5,555 nucleotides of DNA from Halobacteria archaeon (lineage in GTDB: Bacteria; Pseudomonadota; Gammaproteobacteria; UBA9214): contig JABDRC010000122.1 in assembly GCA_013041945.1 (NCBI GenBank), forward strand, positions 1-5,555. Reading direction: 5' to 3'. Each line of letters opens with the position of its first letter. The first letter of the stretch is position 1. Both the position numbers and the translations under genes were made by a program. Below the pieces are notes generated by a model, which ran no database searches, was not told where the DNA came from, and was given only the letters and a program-made list of their open reading frames with translations. Of the stretch, positions 1-5,376 are shown one piece after another.

Positions 1-49
1 TTTTTGATATCTGCCGGCAACGTTACCGGTTTTCGGCATGCGCTGGCAA

Positions 50-77
50 GTTGGCCGTGCTAAAGTTTGCCCCGTTT
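50..77 (+). promoter_or_regulatory. Possible sigma-32-like (heat-shock) promoter for prlC
   Basis: Positions 70-77 read CCCCGTTT, one mismatch from the sigma-32 -10 pattern CCCCATNT. Thirteen bases upstream, positions 50-56 read GTTGGCC, which keeps only the TTG core of the -35 pattern CTTGAAA. Transcription from here would begin near 84, about 20 bases before the ATG at 104 and just ahead of the ribosome binding site. E. coli prlC is known as a heat-shock gene, which makes the match more credible. The -35 half is weak, so this is a tentative call. No better sigma-70 promoter is visible in 1-103. Confidence 0.3.
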
Positions 78-90
78 TAGCCACCCAGAC

Positions 91-94
91 AGGA
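91..94 (+). promoter_or_regulatory. Ribosome binding site choosing the prlC start at 104
   Basis: AGGA at 91-94 lies 9 bases before ATG 104. The upstream in-frame ATG at 38 has no purine-rich element at a suitable distance, and the 22 residues it would add have no counterpart in E. coli oligopeptidase A, which begins MTNPLL as the protein from 104 does. Confidence 0.55.
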
Positions 95-103
95 TCACAA
101 GGA

Positions 104-2143
104 ATGACCAACCCGCTGCTGAACATGACCGGCCTGCCGCAATTTTCTGCAATCAATCCCGAGCACGTCAAACCGGCCGTGGAGCAATTACTGGCCGAGG
201 GCCGTCAACAGGTCGAGGACCTGCTCGCCGCGAATACCACCTACACCTGGGCCAACCTGGTGGGCCCCATGGAAGCCATGGACGACCGCATCAGCCGCGC
301 CTGGTCGCCGGTTAGCCACATGAACTCCGTGGTCAACACCGATGAGCTGCGCGACGCCTACAACACCTGCCTGCCCCTGCTGAGCGAATTCGGCACCGAA
401 CTGGGTCAGCACGAGGGGCTTTACCGGGCCTACCGGCAGATCGCCGACGGCGAGGAATATGCGCGGCTGGACAGCGCGCAGAAAAAGGTCATCGACAACG
501 CCCTGCGGGATTTCCGGCTGTCAGGAATCGAGCTGCCGCAGGAACAGCGTGACCGCTTCAAGGCCATCATGCAGGAGTTGTCGAAACTCGCTTCGGCCTA
601 TAGCGACAACGTGCTGGATGCAACCAATGCCTGGCACAGGCAGATCACCGACGAGTCGCTGCTGACCGGCCTGCCGGAGAGCGCGCGCTCACTGGCGAAA
701 CAGACCGCTGAACAGCGCGATCTGGACGGGTGGGTGTTCACCCTGGAATTCCCGTCTTTCCACGCGGTGATGACCTATGCCGATGACCGCGCCCTGCGCG
801 AGGAAATCTATACGGCGTATGTCACCCGCGCGTCCGACCAGGGCCCGCACGCCGGCCAGTGGGACAACGCGGCCAACATGGAGAAAATCGTTACCCTGCG
901 GCACGAGGCTGCGCAGCTGCTCGGCTACGCCAACTATGCCGAACGCTCGCTGGCGACCAAGATGGCAGAGACGACCGACCAGGTCATGCAGTTCCTCGAA
1001 GACCTCGCCGCGCGCTCGCGTCCCGCGGCCGTCGGGGAGCTGGAGGATGTGCGCACATTTGCCGCCGACACACAGGGCGGGCAGGACCTGCAGGCCTGGG
1101 ATATCGGTTACTACTCCGAAAAACTGCGCCAGGACCGCTATGCCATCTCGCAGGAAGAACTGAAACCGTATTTCCCGGAGCCGCGCGTGGTGAACGGCCT
1201 GTTCGCCATCGTCGAGCGTCTGTACGGGCTGAAAATCGGACAGGTCGACGACGTGGACACCTGGCACAATGACGTGAGGTATTACCGGATCATCGATGCC
1301 GACGGCCACGTACGTGGCGAGTTTTATTTCGACCTCTATGCACGCCCTCACAAACGCGGCGGTGCCTGGATGGATGAATGTATCTGCCGCCGACGTACAA
1401 GAAAGGGCTTGCAGGTCCCGGTCGCCTACCTGACCTGCAACTTCTCGCCACCGATTGGCGACGACCCGGCCATGTTCACCCACGACGAGGTCATCACCCT
1501 GTTCCACGAGTTCGGCCATGGCCTGCACCATATGCTCACGCAGATAGACTATGCCGGCGTGTCAGGCATCAACGGCGTGGCATGGGATGCAGTCGAACTG
1601 CCGAGCCAGTTCATGGAGAACTGGTGCTGGGAACGCAAGGCACTCGATCTGGTTTCCGGGCACGTAAAGACCGGCGAGCAGATTCCGGATGAGCTCTATC
1701 AGCGCATGCGCAAGGCGAAGAACTTCCAGTCGGCGATGCAGATGGTACGCCAGCTGGAGTTCGCCCTGTTCGACTTCCACCTGCACCGCGACTACGACCC
1801 GGACAGGGGCGCGCGCATCCACGAGACGCTGGAGGCGGTGCGCGAGCAGGTGGCGGTGATCAGGCCGCCGGCCATTAACCGTTTCGAGAACGGCTTCTCG
1901 CACATCTTCGGCGGCGGCTACGCGGCCGGCTACTACAGCTACAAGTGGGCGGAGGTACTGTCGGCCGATGCCTTCTCCGCATTCGAGGAGACCGGCATCT
2001 TCAACCGCGAGACCGGCGATCGTTTCCTGCACAGCATCCTGGAACAGGGTGGCTCGCGCGAACCCATGGAACTGTTTGTCGAATTCCGCGGCCGCGAACC
2101 GACCATCGATGCACTACTCAGACATTCCGGACTGGCGGCGTAA
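104..2143 (+). CDS. prlC: Oligopeptidase A, M3 family zinc metallopeptidase
   Basis: Cytosolic zinc endopeptidase that cuts short peptides, including cleaved signal peptides and products of ATP-dependent proteases. The 679-residue protein matches the 680 residues of E. coli PrlC/OpdA and starts with the same MTNPLL. The zinc site is HEFGH at residues 468-472 (H468, E469, H472), with the third ligand E498 in WDAVELPSQ, the usual M3 spacing. A conserved His/Tyr-rich segment, H600 to Y613 (GGGYAAGYYSY), matches the M3 substrate-binding and transition-state region. The N-terminal half is the mainly helical part that walls the channel, with recognisable blocks such as SPVSH, GQHEGLY, LRDF and NVLDAT. 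No signal peptide is visible. I chose ATG 104 over ATG 38 because of the ribosome binding site and the family N-terminus. The stop is 7 bp before an inserted repeat cassette, so the natural 3' region may have been displaced. Identity is nearly certain. Confidence 0.97.
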   Translation: MTNPLLNMTGLPQFSAINPEHVKPAVEQLLAEGRQQVEDLLAANTTYTWANLVGPMEAMDDRISRAWSPVSHMNSVVNTDELRDAYNTCLPLLSEFGTELGQHEGLYRAYRQIADGEEYARLDSAQKKVIDNALRDFRLSGIELPQEQRDRFKAIMQELSKLASAYSDNVLDATNAWHRQITDESLLTGLPESARSLAKQTAEQRDLDGWVFTLEFPSFHAVMTYADDRALREEIYTAYVTRASDQGPHAGQWDNAANMEKIVTLRHEAAQLLGYANYAERSLATKMAETTDQVMQFLEDLAARSRPAAVGELEDVRTFAADTQGGQDLQAWDIGYYSEKLRQDRYAISQEELKPYFPEPRVVNGLFAIVERLYGLKIGQVDDVDTWHNDVRYYRIIDADGHVRGEFYFDLYARPHKRGGAWMDECICRRRTRKGLQVPVAYLTCNFSPPIGDDPAMFTHDEVITLFHEFGHGLHHMLTQIDYAGVSGINGVAWDAVELPSQFMENWCWERKALDLVSGHVKTGEQIPDELYQRMRKAKNFQSAMQMVRQLEFALFDFHLHRDYDPDRGARIHETLEAVREQVAVIRPPAINRFENGFSHIFGGGYAAGYYSYKWAEVLSADAFSAFEETGIFNRETGDRFLHSILEQGGSREPMELFVEFRGREPTIDALLRHSGLAA

Positions 2144-2150
2144 GATCATT

Positions 2151-2173
2151 GCCACAGAGGGCACAGAGAAAAC
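2151..2173 (+). repeat. Left 23-bp terminal inverted repeat of the cassette
   Basis: The repeat begins GCCACAGAGGGC and ends GAGAAAAC. It contains two copies of CACAGAG at 2153-2159 and 2162-2168, a 9-base period. All 23 bases match the reverse complement of 2589-2611. CCACAGAGG-CACAGAG repeats of this kind are, from memory, dispersed in many bacterial genomes. Confidence 0.9.
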
Positions 2174-2182
2174 CAACATCAC

Positions 2183-2188
2183 TATAAT
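2183..2188 (+). promoter_or_regulatory. Candidate -10 box of the cassette gene
   Basis: TATAAT at 2183-2188 is a perfect sigma-70 -10 hexamer. At a 17-base spacing, the -35 position (2160-2165) falls in the left inverted repeat and reads GGCACA, matching TTGACA only in its last three bases. TTGCCA at 2149-2154 is a better hexamer but 28 bases away, too far. A start near 2195 would leave a leader of about 20 bases containing the Shine-Dalgarno. The -10 is strong and the -35 is poor. Confidence 0.5.
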
Positions 2189-2201
2189 GTAACTTCCACG
2201 C

Positions 2202-2208
2202 AGGAGGT
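2202..2208 (+). promoter_or_regulatory. Strong Shine-Dalgarno of the GxxExxY gene
   Basis: AGGAGGT at 2202-2208 is a near-full match to the anti-Shine-Dalgarno of 16S rRNA, 5 bases before ATG 2214. It is the best ribosome binding site in the window and fixes the start of this small gene. Confidence 0.85.
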
Positions 2209-2213
2209 CAAGG

Positions 2214-2579
2214 ATGACCGATGAAGTTACAAATAATATTATTGGTGCCGCAATTGAAGTACACAGAACGCTTGGCCCCGGATTACTTGAGACGATTTAT
2301 GAATCTGCGTTATGTCATGAATTTCAATTACGCTCGATATATTTCGAACGTCAGGCGTACGTAGATGTGGTATATAAAGACAAAATCATAAAAGGACAAA
2401 GAATCGACATTCTTGTAGAACAGAGTGTTGTGGTAGAACTTAAATCTGCAAAATGCTTATCTGATATTTATATTGCACAAACCTTGTCATATCTGAAAGC
2501 AACAAAGCTGCATAAGGCTCTTTTAATAAATTTTGGTCAGCTAAGACTTGTAGACGGTATTAAACGTATATCTTTATAG
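2214..2579 (+). CDS. GxxExxY protein, PD-(D/E)XK nuclease-like fold
   Basis: This 121-residue protein has the signature G23-L-L-E26-T-I-Y29, preceded by the typical N-terminal stretch IIGAAIEVHRTLGPGL. Downstream are D65 in QRIDILV and E75-L-K77 in VVVELKSA, an arrangement like the D-(x)n-ExK core of PD-(D/E)XK nucleases, then Q89 in AQTLSYL. These features and the length agree with the GxxExxY family (PF13366-like, TIGR04256-like). The function of the family is not established, and nuclease activity is only suggested by the fold. The gene is intact, AT-rich and uses codons unlike its neighbours. It has its own TATAAT box and strong ribosome binding site, and lies between 23-bp inverted repeats, which points to acquisition as a unit. 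No membrane segment or signal peptide is seen. No partner gene lies beside it, which argues against a classical toxin-antitoxin pair. Confidence 0.9.
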   Translation: MTDEVTNNIIGAAIEVHRTLGPGLLETIYESALCHEFQLRSIYFERQAYVDVVYKDKIIKGQRIDILVEQSVVVELKSAKCLSDIYIAQTLSYLKATKLHKALLINFGQLRLVDGIKRISL

Positions 2580-2588
2580 ATAGATATT

Positions 2589-2611
2589 GTTTTCTCTGTG
2601 CCCTCTGTGGC
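2589..2611 (-). repeat. Right 23-bp terminal inverted repeat of the cassette
   Basis: Exact reverse complement of 2151-2173. It starts 9 bases after the stop of the GxxExxY gene and ends 12 bases before the GTG of xth. Inside the repeats, the sequences continue with only loose similarity (CAACATC on the left, AATATC on the right read in reverse). In a transcript spanning the cassette, the two copies could pair as a 23-bp stem closing a 415-base loop. Confidence 0.9.
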
Positions 2612-2614
2612 GAT

Positions 2615-2619
2615 AGGTG
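2615..2619 (+). promoter_or_regulatory. Ribosome binding site of xth
   Basis: AGGTG at 2615-2619 stands 4 bases before GTG 2624 and supports that start. It begins 3 bases beyond the right inverted repeat, so the translation signal of xth survived next to the cassette boundary. Confidence 0.6.
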
Positions 2620-2623
2620 TTTC

Positions 2624-3391
2624 GTGAAAATAGCAACCTGGAACGTCAATTCCCTCAAGGTCCGCCTGCCGCATGTGCTCGACTGGCTGACGGTCGCGGA
2701 ACCGGATGTCCTGTGCCTGCAGGAAACCAAGCTGACCGACGAGAACTTTCCACGCGAGGATATCGAAAATGCCGGCTATCACGTCGTCTTTTCGGGTCAG
2801 AAAACCTACAACGGTGTAGCCATCATCAGCAGGCACGAGCCCCGTGACGTAGAAACCGACGTGCCCGGACTGGATGATCCGCAGCGGCGCATACTGTGTA
2901 CAACCGTCAATGGTGTGCGCGTACTGAATCTCTACGTAGTCAACGGCCAGGAAGTCGGCAGCGAAAAATACGATCACAAGCTGTTCTGGCTGGGCAGGGT
3001 CACCGACTATATCGGGGAACAGCTGAAGTCGCATGAGCGCTTCGTCACCGTCGGCGATTTCAATATCGCACCGGAGGACCGCGACGTCTATGATCCCGAG
3101 GCCTGGCATGAACGCATCCTGTGCAGCACGCCGGAACGCGAGGCGCTGCAGGCGATCCTCGATCTCGGCCTGAGTGACGTCTTTCGCCAGTTCGACCAGG
3201 AAGACAAGAGCTACAGCTGGTGGGACTACCGCGCGGCCGCCTTTCGCCGCAACATGGGCCTGCGCATCGACCTGATCCTGGCCAGCCAGGCGCTGGCGAA
3301 CAGCTGCACGGCCTGTTACATCGACAGGGAACCGCGCCGGCTGGAACGCCCGTCCGACCACACGCCGGTGGTGGCCGAGTTCAGTCTCTGA
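2624..3391 (+). CDS. xth: Exodeoxyribonuclease III (AP endonuclease, ExoIII type)
   Basis: Mg-dependent DNA repair enzyme that cuts at abasic sites, removes blocked 3' ends and degrades double-stranded DNA from 3' to 5'. The 255-residue protein is a single endonuclease/exonuclease/phosphatase domain of normal length. Visible active-site residues are N7 in WNVNSL, E34 in LQETK (metal ligand), Y104 in NLYVVNGQ, D145 and N147 in GDFNIAP, D216 in LRIDLIL, and D245-H246 in PSDHTPV. The start is GTG, giving MKIATWNVNSL, the expected family N-terminus; an ATG start would lose the first strand. No clear promoter lies in the 12 bases before it or in the right end of the cassette. It is probably read from prlC or from the cassette promoter, which is an inference. 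Its last 11 bases overlap the 3' end of the gene on the other strand. Confidence 0.96.
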   Translation: MKIATWNVNSLKVRLPHVLDWLTVAEPDVLCLQETKLTDENFPREDIENAGYHVVFSGQKTYNGVAIISRHEPRDVETDVPGLDDPQRRILCTTVNGVRVLNLYVVNGQEVGSEKYDHKLFWLGRVTDYIGEQLKSHERFVTVGDFNIAPEDRDVYDPEAWHERILCSTPEREALQAILDLGLSDVFRQFDQEDKSYSWWDYRAAAFRRNMGLRIDLILASQALANSCTACYIDREPRRLERPSDHTPVVAEFSL

Positions 3392-4262
3392 AACAGCCGT
3401 CCAGGCCTGCCTCCAGGTCCGGGTACATCAGGCTGACGCCGAGCTGATCAAGCAGCTTGTCGTTTTTCATGCGCCGGGAATCGGCAAGAAACGACAACAT
3501 GCCCTGCGACAGGACCTGTTCGGCTTCCGCGCGCGCCACCGTCGGCGGCCGCGGCAGACCGGCGGCATCGGCGACACGGAAGAAGTAATCCGTCATGTTG
3601 CTCGGATGTCCGTCACTGACATTGAACACCGTGTTACACGCCGGCGACTGCATGGCCGCAACACAGATCATGGCAAGGTCATCGCCGTGAATGCGGTTGG
3701 TGTAGGGCGCATCGGCCTCGCGCAGCACCGGCAGGCCCTGTTCGAGCCGTGCCAGCGGCAGCTTGCCGGGACCGTAGATGCCCGGCACCCGCAGCACGGT
3801 CCACTGCACACCCTGCTGTTCGCACCAGGCCGTCAGCTGCCGCTCCGCATCCAGGCGGCGCCGGCCGCGCCCGCTGGTCGGTGCAAGCGCCTGTGCCTCC
3901 GTGATCCACGCACCCCGGCAGTCGCCGTAGACGGCACTGGTGCTGATATAGACGATGCGCCGCAGCCTGTGGCTGTTCAGTGCCTGCAGGACGGTCGCCA
4001 TGCGCGTATCCGCATCGCCGCTGCGCGGCGGCGGCGCCAGGTAGTAGAGTTCATCGAATTCGCTGACCGATGCCGGGGAGAGCCCGGCATCCAGATCGGC
4101 CTGCAGCACATCGATGCCCGCTGCGGACAATGCGGCTGCACTCTCGTCGCTGCGCACACAGCCGGTCACACGGTACCTTTCTGCCGGCAACAGGCGTGCA
4201 ATGCGCCGGCCGATGTAGCCGCAGCCCATGATTAACACAGCTTTATCCGGTTTATCTTCCAT
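3381..4262 (-). CDS. Atypical SDR family NAD(P)-binding epimerase-like protein
   Basis: This 293-residue protein has an N-terminal Rossmann fold: strand AVLIM, then GCGYIG at residues 13-18, matching the GxGxxG dinucleotide motif. R37 after the second strand suggests NADP(H) preference. Other landmarks are YLAPPP (74-79), the strand-5 motif STSAVYG (107-113), RVPGIYGPG (157-165), NRIHGDD (188-194) and FNVSDG (212-217). The catalytic YxxxK of classical SDRs is not seen where expected after STSAVYG; the region reads SGRGRRRLDAE (130-140). This resembles atypical SDRs related to E. coli YeeZ, whose substrate is not settled. ATG 4262 is fixed because an in-frame TGA stands two codons upstream and the first strand needs residues 7-12. 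The ribosome binding site is poor. It is cytosolic, transcribed divergently from the reductase gene and convergently with xth. I cannot name a substrate. Confidence 0.88.
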   Translation of the reverse strand: MEDKPDKAVLIMGCGYIGRRIARLLPAERYRVTGCVRSDESAAALSAAGIDVLQADLDAGLSPASVSEFDELYYLAPPPRSGDADTRMATVLQALNSHRLRRIVYISTSAVYGDCRGAWITEAQALAPTSGRGRRRLDAERQLTAWCEQQGVQWTVLRVPGIYGPGKLPLARLEQGLPVLREADAPYTNRIHGDDLAMICVAAMQSPACNTVFNVSDGHPSNMTDYFFRVADAAGLPRPPTVARAEAEQVLSQGMLSFLADSRRMKNDKLLDQLGVSLMYPDLEAGLDGCFRD

Positions 4263-4310
4263 TGCAAATCAGCGACAATGCCTGACCATTTTACTCGGGA
4301 AACGCATTAC
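4263..4310. promoter_or_regulatory. Divergent 48-bp spacer with possible promoter for the SDR gene
   Basis: This short gap must hold, or lie beside, the start signals of two divergent genes. On the minus strand, TAAAAT (plus-strand 4288-4293) differs by one base from the sigma-70 -10 box and would place a start near 4281, about 18 bases before the SDR ATG; no good -35 was found at 16-18 bases. For the plus strand, TTAACA at 4232-4237, inside the SDR gene, resembles a -35, but no good -10 follows it. GGGA at 4297-4300 is a modest ribosome binding site for ATG 4311. No operator-like palindrome is evident. Confidence 0.35.
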
Positions 4311-5354
4311 ATGACTCACCAGGTCACCATTCGCGCCAGCGGACACACGTTTTCAGTCGAACAGGACGAAAGCGTGCTCGATGCCGCGCTGCGCCAGGGC
4401 ATTATACTGCCTTACGGTTGCCGCAACGGTGCCTGCGGTTCCTGCATGGGCAGCCTGGCCAGCGGATCCGTGGCCTATGAACAGGGCCTGCCTGCTGCAT
4501 TGAGCGAGCAGGATGCCGCGGCCAACAAGGCGCTGTTCTGCCAGGCGCGGCCGCAAAGCGACCTGGAGATCATCGTGCACGAAGTTGATTCCGCACGCGA
4601 TATCGAGGTCAAGACATTACCCTGCCGCGTGGAAAAACTCGAACACCTCGCACACGACGTCATTCGCATCTACCTCAGACTCCCGGCCAGCGAACGCCTG
4701 CAGTTCCTCGCCGGCCAGTACATCGATGTCCTGATCAAGGACCACGAACCGCGTGCGTTTTCCATTGCCAATGCACCGCACGATGATGAATTCGTCGAGC
4801 TGCATATTCGTTTTGTCGAGGGCGGTCTGTTCACCGATCAGGTCTTTCACAGCATGAAGGAAAAGGCCATGTGGCGCGTGCGCGGACCGCTGGGCACGTT
4901 TTTCCTGCGCGAGGACTCGGACCGGCCGGCCATCCTCATCGGCGGCGGCACCGGTTTTGCACCCATCAAGGGCATACTCGAGCACGCCTTCGAGATCGGT
5001 ATCGACAAACCCCTCAACCTTTACCGGGGTGTCCGCGCACGGCGTGATCTGTACCTCGATGAGTTGCCGCAGCAGTGGCTGAAGCAACACCCCCATTTCA
5101 GCTATACGCCCGTGCTGTCGGAGCCCATGGATAGCGACAACTGGTCCGGCGCGACCGGCTACGTTACCGATGCCGTGCTGGCCGACTACCCGGACCTGTC
5201 CGGTCACGATGTCTATATGAGCGGCCCGCCGCCCATGGTCGAGGCCGGTCACAAGCTGTTCATGCAGCACGGCCTGGATGAATCACGCTTCTTTTCCGAT
5301 GCCTTTACATACGCCGCGGTCGCGGAAAGTATCAAGGGCCTGCGACAGGACTAG
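4311..5354 (+). CDS. [2Fe-2S] ferredoxin-flavin reductase (CDP-6-deoxy-glucoseen reductase-like)
   Basis: A three-part electron-transfer protein of 347 residues. Residues 1-90 form a plant-type [2Fe-2S] ferredoxin with C37, C42, C45 (CRNGACGSC) and C77. Residues about 100-200 form an FAD domain with RAFS (148-151). Residues about 205-347 form an NAD(P)H domain with GGGTGFAP (211-218) and SGPPPM (304-309), where many relatives of ferredoxin-NADP reductase have Cys in place of S304. Electrons should pass from NAD(P)H to FAD to the cluster to an unknown acceptor. The usual database name refers to an enzyme of 3,6-dideoxyhexose synthesis, but no sugar gene is present here, and similar proteins are common outside such loci, so that role is doubtful. 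ATG 4311 is preferred to ATG 4278 because the ferredoxin strand begins at once and GGGA lies 10 bases upstream; 4278 has no ribosome binding site. No signal peptide is seen. Only 22 bp separate it from the next gene, suggesting an operon. Confidence 0.9.
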   Translation: MTHQVTIRASGHTFSVEQDESVLDAALRQGIILPYGCRNGACGSCMGSLASGSVAYEQGLPAALSEQDAAANKALFCQARPQSDLEIIVHEVDSARDIEVKTLPCRVEKLEHLAHDVIRIYLRLPASERLQFLAGQYIDVLIKDHEPRAFSIANAPHDDEFVELHIRFVEGGLFTDQVFHSMKEKAMWRVRGPLGTFFLREDSDRPAILIGGGTGFAPIKGILEHAFEIGIDKPLNLYRGVRARRDLYLDELPQQWLKQHPHFSYTPVLSEPMDSDNWSGATGYVTDAVLADYPDLSGHDVYMSGPPPMVEAGHKLFMQHGLDESRFFSDAFTYAAVAESIKGLRQD

Positions 5355-5376
5355 CGCACACAAGGCATCCAGAACG

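Larger units (their letters stand above)
2151..2611. mobile_element. 461-bp inverted-repeat cassette carrying a GxxExxY gene
   Basis: Perfect 23-bp inverted repeats at 2151-2173 and 2589-2611 bound an AT-rich block with a single complete gene (2214-2579). In three sampled 60-base lines inside it (2221-2280, 2341-2400, 2521-2580) I count 25, 21 and 16 G+C, clearly lower than the GC-rich genes on both sides. The block fits exactly between the prlC stop and the xth start. There is no transposase or recombinase gene. I found no convincing target-site duplication: the outer flanks read GATCATT on the left and GATAGGT on the right, sharing only GAT. It is best described as a non-autonomous mobile or formerly mobile unit; a repeat-flanked island fixed in place by another process is also possible. 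Confidence 0.7.

Noticed and set aside
12..38. TGCCG...CGGCA inverted repeat as a terminator of an upstream gene
   Set aside because: Only a 5-bp stem with a 17-base loop and no following T-run.
38..103. In-frame N-terminal extension of prlC from ATG 38
   Set aside because: No ribosome binding site before 38, no counterpart in E. coli PrlC, and a possible promoter lies downstream of it; ATG 104 restores the MTNPLL start.
1351..1440. Possible compensated frameshift in prlC around CICRRRTRKG
   Set aside because: The frame stays open, conserved blocks GGAWMD and PVAYLTCNF continue on both sides, and the length differs from E. coli by about one residue, so ordinary divergence explains it.
2151..2611. 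Toxin-antitoxin pair or CRISPR-like array in the cassette
   Set aside because: Only one gene fits in the cassette, and there are just two repeat copies in inverted orientation with no spacers.
2144..2618. Target-site duplication around the cassette
   Set aside because: The flanks GATCATT and GATAGGT share only GAT, not at equal distance from the repeat ends; no duplication of 2-9 bases can be supported.
2537..3361. 274-codon open frame on the minus strand
   Set aside because: Antisense shadow of xth caused by high GC; the protein shows no family features, and its tail reads through the right inverted repeat.
3606..4235. 209-codon open frame on the plus strand
   Set aside because: Antisense shadow of the SDR gene, whose protein has clear motifs; this one has none.
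4278..4310. Upstream ATG start for the [2Fe-2S] reductase
   Set aside because: No ribosome binding site, and the added residues precede the first ferredoxin strand; 4311 is the better start.
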